DNA of 64,000 nt from Geosporobacter ferrireducens (GTDB lineage: Bacteria > Bacillota > Clostridia > Peptostreptococcales > Thermotaleaceae), in assembly GCF_001750685.1 (NCBI RefSeq), contig NZ_CP017269.1, forward strand, positions 1,839,416-1,903,415, read 5' to 3'. Each line of letters begins with the position of its first letter. Within the stretch, counting starts at the first letter, position 1. Below the pieces are notes generated by a model, which ran no database searches, was not told where the DNA came from, and saw nothing but the letters and a program-made list of their open reading frames with translations. This document shows positions 41,748 to 49,752 of this stretch, piece by piece. Both the position numbers and the translations under genes were made by a program.

Positions 41748-42488
41748 ATGAAAAAAACAATAGGGATATTGGCCCTTTTGCTGCTGTTTGCCACGGCCTG
41801 TGCACCAGTCCAACCCCAGCAGCGCCCCATGCTTGATCCACAAGCCTCTTCTATTTTTCAAAAAGGTGCTGTACAACAAATTCGAATCATAAACAACAAT
41901 GCCCCATTGCGTTCCGGACACAGTGTCAATTCCCCTGTCATTGCCAGCCTTCCACAAGATAGTATTTATAATGTTGTAGGAGAATCCAACAACTGGTATG
42001 TTATTGAAGGCGATCAAGGACAAATCGGAGCTGTAGAGCCCAAAGATGCCCAGCCCCATATTGAAGTTCCCAGTATGGTTGGACAAACTGAAAATATTGC
42101 AAGGCTTACCCCCAATGAGGAAGAACTGCTTCGAATGCTGAATGCAGAAAGAGTGAAAAAAGGACTAAATCCCTTAAAGGTTGATATGGAAATAACCAAG
42201 GTAGCAAGATTGAAATCTCAGGATATGATTGACAACAATTATTTCAGTCACAATTCTCCTACTTATGGCGGTCCCTTTGATATGATGAAACAATTTGGCA
42301 TCCACTACATTTACGCAGGAGAAAACCTTGCAGGAAATCCTTCGATACAAGGCGCCCATACTTCACTGATGAACTCACAAGGGCACCGTGACAACATTCT
42401 CAATCCAAACTTTACCCATGTTGGCATCGGCGTTCGAGAAGGTTCTCAATACGGTAAATTGGCTACTCAAATGTTCGTAGGAAGATAG
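41748..42488 (+). CDS. CAP-domain lipoprotein with SH3-like region
   Basis: A 246-residue protein. ATG 41748 has GAGGTGAT 7 bases upstream. Signal MKKTIGILALLLLFATAC ends in a lipobox Cys. Residues 45-95 resemble a bacterial SH3 domain (NNAPLRSGHSVNSPVIASLP), and 120-246 is a CAP/SCP domain (YFSHNSPTYGGPFDMM; IYAGENLAG; GHRDNILNPNFTHVGIGV) as in YkwD. Bacterial CAP proteins are extracellular; several are tied to sporulation or envelope, but activity is not known. It is 11 bases upstream of a small gene. Confidence 0.88.
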   Translation: MKKTIGILALLLLFATACAPVQPQQRPMLDPQASSIFQKGAVQQIRIINNNAPLRSGHSVNSPVIASLPQDSIYNVVGESNNWYVIEGDQGQIGAVEPKDAQPHIEVPSMVGQTENIARLTPNEEELLRMLNAERVKKGLNPLKVDMEITKVARLKSQDMIDNNYFSHNSPTYGGPFDMMKQFGIHYIYAGENLAGNPSIQGAHTSLMNSQGHRDNILNPNFTHVGIGVREGSQYGKLATQMFVGR

Positions 42489-42499
42489 GAGCGGATAAA

Positions 42500-42844
42500 A
42501 TGAAGCATGAAATCGATGATCAAAAGCATTACCATAACCTTACAAAAACCATTGAAGGCACAGCATGGATTCTTTGCGATGCCATTCATACTATGGCAGA
42601 AAACAAAATCGTACCAGATGATGAAACAGGGAGTGATCTAACCTCCCGCTTGGCTCAACATCTCGCTGAGATTTTCGAGGTAATCTCAGAGTGTGAGGAA
42701 CCAGTAATCATTGATTTTGCAGCAGATAAAATGCTGGAAGCTGCGGGCAGTCACCAGGAGCAGCTGCTTCAATACCTGAAAAATTATATGGGAGATAATC
42801 TGCTGTATAAAAGAATCTATGAAAGCTATTATAAAAAGCAGTAA
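42500..42844 (+). CDS. hypothetical helical protein
   Basis: A 114-residue soluble, mostly helical, acidic protein (TIEGTAWILCDAIHTMAENK). GGAGCGG precedes the ATG 11 bases after the CAP lipoprotein gene, so it is probably co-transcribed. No family recognised. It ends inside the stem of the terminator that follows. Confidence 0.55.
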   Translation: MKHEIDDQKHYHNLTKTIEGTAWILCDAIHTMAENKIVPDDETGSDLTSRLAQHLAEIFEVISECEEPVIIDFAADKMLEAAGSHQEQLLQYLKNYMGDNLLYKRIYESYYKKQ

Positions 42845-42875
42845 AACCCGGAAAATCCGGGTTTTACTGCTTTTT
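42833..42875. terminator. 20-bp bidirectional terminator
   Basis: AAAAAGCAGTAAAACCCGGA pairs with its complement (42856-42875) around AAA. The stops of both convergent genes (42844 and 42874) lie within the stem. Confidence 0.9.
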
Positions 42876-43917
42876 ATAACATCACAACATCTAAAATTTG
42901 TATGTTTTTATTCTCTGTTAAGTCTACAAAGCTATCTTTTGTCCGAATAACAGGCCGGGTTAGGTGATTGTTATGAATAAAGATTACCTCCCCTACTTTT
43001 CCATTGCTTAGTGAAACGCGATTGCCAATATAGAAGTTAACCATATTTTTAACAAACAATAAAGCTAACCCATGATCTATCTTCTGGAATCTCGCATCTA
43101 AAATATACTCTAACGCTTCAAAGTAGCCGTATAGCTTCCCATTTCTTCCTGAAATGAGATTATCATATAAATCCGCAATGGCAACAATTCTAGAGAAAGG
43201 ATGAATATTGCCGACCTTAATTTTCAAGGGATACCCGCTGCCATCCATGGCCTCATGGTGCTGTAATGCAATCAAAGCCACATCTTTTGAAAGTCCGTAA
43301 ACCTCTGACAGCAACTGATAACCATACACACTATGCTTTTTTATCTTCATTTCTTCATCACGATCTAATCGATAACCGCTATGATAGGTTTTTTCAATTA
43401 AATAGTCTCCTATCTTTGTCATTCCGATATCATGAAAAAGCGCACCATAAGCAATTCGCTTTATTTCTTCATCGGATAAATTCAACCATTTAGCTATCAA
43501 AACAGATGTAACGGCAACATTTGCAGAATGAAAGAAGAGTCCTTCATCTTTTTTATCGATTACTTTTAAACAAGCCATCAAATTATTGCTCTTAACCAAC
43601 TCTTCAATAAGCTGGTCAATGTTCAGATCTAGTTCATCTGCAATATATTTTTGACCAAAACGAAGAGTTCGGAAGGTATATTTTAGCTTTTGAACTAAGT
43701 TGCCATATCGAATCTTCAATTTATTATAGTCAATAGCAGCAGTAGCATCTATTTCTTCATGAATATACACATATTCAATTTCTAAGTTTCTTAGCCGGTT
43801 AATGGTAAATTGGTTAACTTCTGTACCTGCTGCAATTAAAAGAATTCCTGTTGGCGATGCGATTTCCCTTGCAATCCGCATTCCATCTTTTAGATTTGTA
43901 ACGGCCATTCTCTTCAT
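42874..43917 (-). CDS. HD-GYP domain protein
   Basis: A 347-residue protein with a variable N-terminal region and an HD-GYP core, expected to degrade cyclic-di-GMP. Seen: HSANVAVTS (first His), LFHDIGMTKIGDYLIEK (HD), KKHSVYGYQLL (next His), LIALQHHEAMDGSGYPL (HHE...GYP) and IVAIADLYDNLISGR. The canonical H-D-I-G-K has Met for Lys (HDIGM), which may alter activity. GGGAGGG precedes ATG 43917. No GGDEF partner is near. Confidence 0.92.
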   Translation of the reverse strand: MKRMAVTNLKDGMRIAREIASPTGILLIAAGTEVNQFTINRLRNLEIEYVYIHEEIDATAAIDYNKLKIRYGNLVQKLKYTFRTLRFGQKYIADELDLNIDQLIEELVKSNNLMACLKVIDKKDEGLFFHSANVAVTSVLIAKWLNLSDEEIKRIAYGALFHDIGMTKIGDYLIEKTYHSGYRLDRDEEMKIKKHSVYGYQLLSEVYGLSKDVALIALQHHEAMDGSGYPLKIKVGNIHPFSRIVAIADLYDNLISGRNGKLYGYFEALEYILDARFQKIDHGLALLFVKNMVNFYIGNRVSLSNGKVGEVIFIHNNHLTRPVIRTKDSFVDLTENKNIQILDVVML

Positions 43918-44103
43918 CCTATGTCCCTCCCCCTGGTCCTGATCCTACTCTTATATTTCCTATCAAGTTAAAAAGTATATTTATAAGTTTACAATAATTC
44001 TGCATCGATTCCTAGCCTATCAGAACAATTTCGTACGAGATGACTAGAACAATACAGACCTGATTGGTGCGCAAGTCCTATAGGCTTTCTTCAAATAAAA
44101 AAA

Positions 44104-44121
44104 GAGATGCAAATGCATCTC
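44104..44121 (-). terminator. terminator of the NSS transporter operon
   Basis: GAGATGCA / TGCATCTC with a tight AA loop (the inner pairs probably open), surrounded by A and T runs, 18 bases beyond the MetS-like stop. Confidence 0.6.
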
Positions 44122-44138
44122 CTTTTTCGTTCCGTATT

Positions 44139-44234
44139 CTATTTATCTTTGAGGGCTTTGCTCAATGTAAAAGCCAATCCTCCCCATAGTACTACTGCAC
44201 CAAACAAGAAAAATATAATGGATGTTGCACTCAT
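44139..44234 (-). CDS. MetS-type small subunit of NSS transporter
   Basis: A 31-residue protein, MSATSIIFFLFGAVVLWGGL then AFTLSKALKDK: a single membrane helix with a short basic tail. It starts 1 base after the NSS transporter stop and its GGAGGTGAAATAGT ribosome site lies in the end of that gene. This matches the MetS family known beside MetP-type NSS amino acid transporters, where the small subunit is needed for transport. Very short but context is strong. Confidence 0.8.
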   Translation of the reverse strand: MSATSIIFFLFGAVVLWGGLAFTLSKALKDK

Positions 44235-44235
44235 A

Positions 44236-45741
44236 CTATTTCACCTCCTCGGCGTTATAAGACAATGCGCCTTCCTTCCAAGGTTTTGACGATACATAGA
44301 AGGATATTGCAATAATTACTGCTACTACACCCCAGCCAAATAACAACAATGCAGATGTTGGATATCCTTCATAAGGTGCTTTCATTTCTAGTACAAAGTT
44401 AGAAATCAACATATACACCAACACGGCTGGTGTTACAAACTTAACCATAACATCCCACCACTTGCCAACGGGATAGATAGAAATTGGATTCGCATGTTCT
44501 CTGATTTTGTGTGCACCGTATACCCATCCAATCAACACCGCTTCAGCTAATCCAACGGAAACAATACCATAAGAGTTGATAAAGTGGTCAATGATATCCA
44601 GGAAATACAAACCAGCACCTGTTGCGAATAGGATCCCTACTAAATACCCGATTCCAATCGTATAATTAACTACTTTCTTTCTGCTGGCCCCTGTTTTATC
44701 AATTACTGCTGATGCAAAGGCTTCAACCATGGATACAGAAGAGGTTATACCTGCAAAAACAAGGCAAGTAAAGAAGATTACGCCGAATACTACACCTAAA
44801 GGTCCCATCAGTCCAAATACTTTAGGGAACGCTACGAAAGCAAGCCCGATACTAGCTGTAACAACTTCTTCTACAGGTACCCCCTGGCTTGTTGCCATAA
44901 ATCCTAGAATACCAAATACCCCGATAGCTGCCAAGAATTCAAATCCACTGTTTGCAAATGCAGTCATAAAAGCACTGTTTACAATATCTGTTTTCTCCGG
45001 CAAATAACTGGAATACGTTATCATAACCCCCATGGCCAAACTCAAAGAGAAGAAGATTTGTCCATAAGCAGCAATCCATACCTTTGGATCCATCACTTTA
45101 GCCCAATCAGGAGTAAATAATTTGTTTAAACCTACAACTGCACCTGGTAATGTAATTCCTCTGATTACGATCAGCACCATCATACCAATAAGGGTTGGCA
45201 GTAATACTTTGTTCACTTTTTCAATACCACCGGAAACACCACGGTAGCAAATAAACCAGTTAATAAACCATATTAAAGAAATACCGAAGAATATCGGCCA
45301 TTTGATTCCGCCGAGTTCAAAAGGACCACTGGATAAGCTTAAGAATTCACCAAAGAAGAATCCATTTGGATCAGAACCCCACGCTTGTGTAAAGGCTAGG
45401 AACAAGTAATTCACTGCCCAACCTAAAATCATAGAATAATAAGTTAAAATAACGATAGAGTTAAAACTCGGCCACCAGCCCAGCCATTCCCATTTTTTAT
45501 TGGCTCTTGCTAAGGCCAAAGGCGTGGACCCCTTAAACTTGTGTCCAAAGCTGTATTCAAGAATCATCAGAGGAATACCCGCTGTAAATAATGCAAAGAA
45601 ATAAGGAACTAAGAATGCGCCTCCACCACTGGAGTAAAGTAAGTATGGGTATCTCCAAATATTTCCTAATCCTACTGCTGAACCAACTGCTGCAAGAATA
45701 AAACCTATTTTGGAACCCCATTGATCTCTGTTTTGAGACAT
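44236..45741 (-). CDS. sodium-dependent NSS family transporter
   Basis: A 501-residue transporter with 12 helices, LeuT fold. WGSKIGFILAAVGSAVGLGN then IWRYPYLLYSSGGGAFLVPY is the NSS signature of helix 1-2, with the Na+ and substrate site. It carries amino acids (perhaps methionine or alanine, as for MetP) with Na+, fitting the sodium economy suggested by the antiporter operon. Two mini-proteins flank it: a MetS-like subunit downstream and an unusual small frame upstream (45769-45870). Confidence 0.93.
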   Translation of the reverse strand: MSQNRDQWGSKIGFILAAVGSAVGLGNIWRYPYLLYSSGGGAFLVPYFFALFTAGIPLMILEYSFGHKFKGSTPLALARANKKWEWLGWWPSFNSIVILTYYSMILGWAVNYLFLAFTQAWGSDPNGFFFGEFLSLSSGPFELGGIKWPIFFGISLIWFINWFICYRGVSGGIEKVNKVLLPTLIGMMVLIVIRGITLPGAVVGLNKLFTPDWAKVMDPKVWIAAYGQIFFSLSLAMGVMITYSSYLPEKTDIVNSAFMTAFANSGFEFLAAIGVFGILGFMATSQGVPVEEVVTASIGLAFVAFPKVFGLMGPLGVVFGVIFFTCLVFAGITSSVSMVEAFASAVIDKTGASRKKVVNYTIGIGYLVGILFATGAGLYFLDIIDHFINSYGIVSVGLAEAVLIGWVYGAHKIREHANPISIYPVGKWWDVMVKFVTPAVLVYMLISNFVLEMKAPYEGYPTSALLLFGWGVVAVIIAISFYVSSKPWKEGALSYNAEEVK

Positions 45742-45768
45742 AATTTCACCCTTTCTTATTTTATTTTA

Positions 45769-45870
45769 TTAAGCTTGGAATAAATTTGACAGCATCCCAA
45801 TCGCCAAAATAATAGTTATAATTGAATAAATAAATCCCCTAAACATATCGCTCTTCTGACGATGGATGAT
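45769..45870 (-). CDS. possible 33-residue membrane miniprotein with ATC start
   Basis: A frame ending MFRGFIYSIITIILAIGMLS and NLFQA, 27 bases upstream of the NSS gene. ATG 45846 would give 25 residues but has only a weak site (GAAGAG). A perfect AAGGAGG (45885-45879) lies 8 bases before an ATC at 45870 in the same frame, which would give 33 residues (first part IHRQKSD). ATC is a rare start codon. The product would be a single membrane helix, like the MetS mini-subunit downstream. Could be a leader peptide or degenerate gene. Confidence 0.4.
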   Translation of the reverse strand: MIHRQKSDMFRGFIYSIITIILAIGMLSNLFQA

Positions 45871-45885
45871 TCTCTAAACCTCCTT

Positions 45886-46147
45886 CCTTAAAATATTACA
45901 AAAATGTAAAAACTATTATATGTTATTATATTACGAACAAAAAAATGTATCAATTTTCAGATTTTTATCAATAGTTCCAAAATATATCTATTTTTTGCTA
46001 TTTTGCTCTTTTATCTTCCGATTCCTTTTATTCACTAAATATAGATCTAATTTTTTTCATATTTCATTTTCGTTTCCCGACTTTGCAAAGACACTTTTAA
46101 ATTTCTAAACATAAAAAATTCTTTTACTTATTTCTCTTAACAGCAAA
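45886..46147. other. AT-rich intergenic region upstream of the NSS operon
   Basis: About 260 bases of very AT-rich sequence between the NSS unit and the histidine kinase stop. It should hold the NSS promoter. I looked for S-box (SAM) or other riboswitch patterns and saw none. Confidence 0.4.
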
Positions 46148-46171
46148 GCCACCTGATTTTTCACAGGTGGC
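46148..46171 (-). terminator. terminator of the macA-two-component operon
   Basis: GCCACCTG / CAGGTGGC, 8-bp stem, 30 bases beyond the histidine kinase stop; only a modest T-tract follows on the minus strand. Confidence 0.65.
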
Positions 46172-46200
46172 GATTCTTCACACTTCATTTGATTTTTTCT

Positions 46201-47661
46201 TTAAATTAATTCGGGGCTGGGCATTTCTATCCAAACCACAGTTCCCTTATTTACTTCACTTTCTATTCCAAATGGAAATTTATGGGCTTGCAGTATGTTT
46301 TTCACGATTGCCATCCCTAGCCCCGTACCGCTGCTGTCTCGCTTTCTTGATTTATCTACCTTGTAGAATCTATCCCATATATACGGCAAGTCTTCTTTAG
46401 GAATTCCTTTTCCATTATCAATAACCTCAACCCGCATCACATCATCCTTCTCACAGATTTTGATGATTATTCTTCCATGATTATAAGAATGGTGGATCGC
46501 ATTATCGATAATATTGTAGAAAACTTGATAGATTTTATTCTTGTCTGCATAGATCAGAAGATTTTGACTTTCCATTTCTAAAACAATCTCAATATCATTT
46601 TTTGATGCAAAATAAGAGAGTTTCTCAATAATATAATCTAAAATTTCTTGTAATGAAAATTTTTCATATACTAAATCTGAGTATCCGGATTCCATTTTTG
46701 ATAAATAGAGAATATCTTCCACCATATTATTTAACCGGTCAGATTCATCGATAATTACTTGGAGGTATTGTTCTTTATCCTCTGCATCGAAATTATCCAC
46801 ATCCTTTACCACCTCAGCATAAGCTTTGATTAAACTAATAGGCGTCTTTAGCTCGTGAGACACATTGGCAATAAAGTCTTTTCTCAGTTGTTCAATTTTA
46901 TCCAGCTGTCTTGCCAAATCATTAATGGTTTCCCCCAACACTCCGATTTCATCATTGGAGGAATGGAGGATCTCTACTGAAAAATCTCCCTTGGCGATCC
47001 GCTTTGAAGCATCAATAATATTCACAATGGGCTTAGCAAAAAACTTCGCCAGCGACAAAGCTAATACAGTCCCTATACACAATGAAAAAATCGTAATAAT
47101 GGATAATTGTTTTTTCAGAATACTTGTAGCTTCTTCGATCGGTGCTAAAGCTGTGAAGATCACAACATTTCCCACCAGTTCCTCTGCCCGAAAAACAGGC
47201 ACACCTACAATTACAGACCCTTCCGGGGATCTAGAATGCATTTTTTGAATCACAAAAGGCTCTCCCTGTGCAATATAGCGCTCGATTGTCTTATCACCCA
47301 AAACCGGGGCAAGGAATCTCCGGTCATTTTTATCTGGTTCTCTATTATTGATAAAGATGCGGCCAGGAGTATTTACAAATAAGATATCCTTCTTTTTATC
47401 AACAATCATAACAATCGCATTAATAGAAGTTGTAAAGTGCTGAATCTCTTCCAGCATTTCCTGAGATATTGCGCTGCTATCATCAGATTCCAGCATCAAT
47501 GACCTTAGCTTTTGTGCTTCATTCAGCAGAATGCTTTTTCTTTCCCTAATATAAAATTCATTTAAAAAACTAATCTGAAACAACCAAATGATTAATAATA
47601 TGAGCAATACTACAGCCGTAATACCGAACCATAATTTACTCAGTATGCTTTTCATTTTCAT
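46201..47661 (-). CDS. sensor histidine kinase
   Basis: A 486-residue membrane kinase. ATG 47661 overlaps the regulator gene by 26 bases and has AAGGTGGG upstream. Helices at about 10-31 and 186-206 enclose an extracytoplasmic sensor domain of roughly 150 residues; HAMP follows (207-258, KPIVNIIDASKRIAKGDFSV), then His269 in ANVSHELKTPISL and the ATPase domain (IIDNAIHHS; GTGLGMAIVKNIL). Co-operonic with the regulator, exporter and lipoprotein, so it likely senses an envelope or antimicrobial signal. Confidence 0.95.
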   Translation of the reverse strand: MKMKSILSKLWFGITAVVLLILLIIWLFQISFLNEFYIRERKSILLNEAQKLRSLMLESDDSSAISQEMLEEIQHFTTSINAIVMIVDKKKDILFVNTPGRIFINNREPDKNDRRFLAPVLGDKTIERYIAQGEPFVIQKMHSRSPEGSVIVGVPVFRAEELVGNVVIFTALAPIEEATSILKKQLSIITIFSLCIGTVLALSLAKFFAKPIVNIIDASKRIAKGDFSVEILHSSNDEIGVLGETINDLARQLDKIEQLRKDFIANVSHELKTPISLIKAYAEVVKDVDNFDAEDKEQYLQVIIDESDRLNNMVEDILYLSKMESGYSDLVYEKFSLQEILDYIIEKLSYFASKNDIEIVLEMESQNLLIYADKNKIYQVFYNIIDNAIHHSYNHGRIIIKICEKDDVMRVEVIDNGKGIPKEDLPYIWDRFYKVDKSRKRDSSGTGLGMAIVKNILQAHKFPFGIESEVNKGTVVWIEMPSPELI

Positions 47662-48340
47662 AACCCACCTTAAACTTATACCCGGTTCCCCAAACGGTCT
47701 GTATATATTTCTTATACTCACCTAATTTCTCTCTCAACTGCTTAATGTGCGTATCCACGGTTCTCGCATCTCCGATAAAATCATAACCCCAGACATGATT
47801 TAAAAGTTGCTCCCTTGAATAAACAATCTGTGGACTTCTTGCAAGAAAATAAAGCAGTTCGTATTCTTTAGGTGTTAATAAAACTTCCTGACTTTCTAAT
47901 AAGACTTGTTTATACATGGCTTTGATTTGTAAAGCCCCGGCCTTTATATCTTTCTGCTGCTTTCCATTTGGTTCCAAATAGCGTTTTAATACAGCCCGTA
48001 CTCTCACGGCCATTTCTTTTAAACTAAAAGGTTTTGTCAGATAGTCATCTGCACCCAAATCAAAACCAAAAATTTTTTCGTATTCCTCACCTCTTGCAGT
48101 AAGCAATATAATGGGAATTGTTGATTCCTGACGTATTTTTCTGCAAACTGTCCACCCATCAATTTCAGGCATCATAACATCCAGCAATATGAGGTCGTAT
48201 TTTCCTTCATCCACCTTTTCCAAGGCCTCTCTGCCATTGGCTGCTGTCTCAATCGCATATCCTTCCTTAGACAAATAAAGCTGAATCACATGACGCATTT
48301 TTTCTTCATCATCTACCACAAGAATTCTTGCCTCATTCAT
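47636..48340 (-). CDS. OmpR/PhoB-family response regulator
   Basis: A 234-residue regulator. ATG 48340 has GGGGAGG 6-7 bases upstream. Receiver: DD at 10-11, phospho-acceptor Asp54 (DLILLDVMMPEIDGW), Lys in YLTKPF. The C-terminal winged helix (VLLTPKEYELLYFLARSPQI; DARTVDTHIKQLREKLG) binds tandem direct repeats in this family. Such repeats with an 11-base period are seen at the macA promoter (52264-52283) and at the secreted repeat-protein promoter (53327-53346), so both are proposed targets. Confidence 0.95.
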   Translation of the reverse strand: MNEARILVVDDEEKMRHVIQLYLSKEGYAIETAANGREALEKVDEGKYDLILLDVMMPEIDGWTVCRKIRQESTIPIILLTARGEEYEKIFGFDLGADDYLTKPFSLKEMAVRVRAVLKRYLEPNGKQQKDIKAGALQIKAMYKQVLLESQEVLLTPKEYELLYFLARSPQIVYSREQLLNHVWGYDFIGDARTVDTHIKQLREKLGEYKKYIQTVWGTGYKFKVGYENEKHTE

Positions 48341-48394
48341 ATGGTTCCTCCCCAATATAGAATTGCCTGTATCAGATGGATTGTTTATCCATAG

Positions 48395-49078
48395 CTATTC
48401 TTCAACAATCTTTCCATCTTTTACACGAACAATCCTTTTTGCCTCTTTTGCTACACCTAAATCATGGGTAATCATTACGATCGTATTTCCTTCCCTGCTT
48501 AATTCCGAAAACATATCAATTATTTCTCTGCCTGTTTTTGAATCAAGTGCTCCCGTTGGCTCATCAGCCAATAATAATCTGGGTTCACCGGAAAGAGCCC
48601 GGGCAATGGATACTCTCTGCTGCTCCCCGCCCGATAATTCCAGAGGTTTATGCTTCATTCTGCCGCCTAATCCAACCTTTTCTAATAGCAGCGTTGCTCT
48701 TTCATATGCCTTTTCTTTATTTATACCGCGAAGAAGGAGTGGAAATGCTACATTATGAATCGCTGTATATTTAGGCAGAAGATTAAATCTTTGAAAAATA
48801 AATCCAATTTCCCGGTTTCGAACATGGGCCAGTTCATCATCGTTTCTCGCTTTAATGTTCTGTCCCCCTAGTATGTATTCCCCAGAGTCTGCCACATCAA
48901 TGCATCCAATGATATTCATAAGCGTTGATTTTCCCGAACCGGAAGGCCCTAATACGGCAACAAATTCTCCTGCTGTCACTTCTAAAGATACTTCTTTCAG
49001 TACTGTCAATTTATTTTTACCCAGCTTGTAGGATTTGACAATATCCTTCATATAAATTATATTATTCTCCATATCCAT
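48395..49078 (-). CDS. MacB-type ABC transporter ATP-binding protein
   Basis: A 227-residue ATPase. Walker A GPSGSGKST (near 43), signature LSGGEQQRVSIARAL (near 143), Walker B RLLLADEPTGALD and the H-loop MITHDLG are all present. The sequence is of the LolD/MacB mechanotransmission type, which works with the FtsX-like permease encoded upstream. It sits 5 bases after the lipoprotein gene and before the two-component genes. In E. coli MacB the ATPase and permease are one chain; here they are separate. Confidence 0.94.
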   Translation of the reverse strand: MDMENNIIYMKDIVKSYKLGKNKLTVLKEVSLEVTAGEFVAVLGPSGSGKSTLMNIIGCIDVADSGEYILGGQNIKARNDDELAHVRNREIGFIFQRFNLLPKYTAIHNVAFPLLLRGINKEKAYERATLLLEKVGLGGRMKHKPLELSGGEQQRVSIARALSGEPRLLLADEPTGALDSKTGREIIDMFSELSREGNTIVMITHDLGVAKEAKRIVRVKDGKIVEE

Positions 49079-49083
49079 ATCTT

Positions 49084-49689
49084 CTACCTTCCCTGCATCA
49101 CACGAACCTGGGTAATCATTTCTTTATCATTTTGATCTAGCCAGATTTGCATTATCATTCCTTGATAAATATCTGCCAGATCCAGTTCTTTCTGTGTGTT
49201 TTGGCCAATCGTCATAATTGGAACCCCCACAGGAATTAAGATTGTTTTCGTTTCTCCTGTAAGGTTAAGCTCTCTATTGGTTCTCTGCTGCCCGCCACCG
49301 CCGGGTCCTTGCATTCCAGGTGCAGCGCCGCCAGCAGGCATTCCACCAGCAGGCATTCCACTTCCACCACTTGCCTGGCGCTCGGGTGTTTGCTGTGCGG
49401 TACTGCCTTGCTGTGCTCCATTGCCTCTTTCCGGCATCTCCATCAATTCCAGTACAACTTCATTTCCTACAATACTCTTTACCCGTCCACTTATATCTGC
49501 TCTTTGGAATTCCTGCCTGCCATTATTATTCTGCCCATTACTGCCTTGCTGATTTGCTGCCTGCTGACTTTGTGTCTCATTATTGTCCTGTGTAGGTTTA
49601 TCCACTGCTGCATCCGTTTTATTGCACGCAGAAAGCAATAAAGAAATCCCGATAATCCCTGTAATCATAAAAACATATTTATTCTTCAT
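49084..49689 (-). CDS. low-complexity lipoprotein within the MacAB operon
   Basis: A 201-residue lipoprotein: signal ITGIIGISLLLSAC with lipobox Cys, then a Gln/Asn-rich linker, an OB-like strand part (ISGRVKSIVGNEVVLELMEM), a Gly/Pro/Met run with the repeat GMPAGGMPAGG, and a C-terminal part (TKTILIPVGVPIMTIGQN). AAGGAGTCG is upstream. It lies between the permease and ATPase genes of the exporter, so it probably works with them outside the membrane, but no activity is known. Confidence 0.75.
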   Translation of the reverse strand: MKNKYVFMITGIIGISLLLSACNKTDAAVDKPTQDNNETQSQQAANQQGSNGQNNNGRQEFQRADISGRVKSIVGNEVVLELMEMPERGNGAQQGSTAQQTPERQASGGSGMPAGGMPAGGAAPGMQGPGGGGQQRTNRELNLTGETKTILIPVGVPIMTIGQNTQKELDLADIYQGMIMQIWLDQNDKEMITQVRVMQGR

Positions 49690-49752
49690 GTCATCGACTC
49701 CTTTGCATAATTTGGTAAAATTTCTACAATGCCCCTTTTATCCGTCTTCCCT

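Noticed and set aside
45742-46200. SAM riboswitch upstream of the MetP/MetS-like transporter
   Set aside because: No S-box or other known riboswitch core could be seen on the minus strand.
49196-49595. Plus-strand open frames rich in Cys, Pro and His over the lipoprotein gene
   Set aside because: They are reverse shadows of the Gly/Pro/Gln-rich lipoprotein; no ribosome sites.
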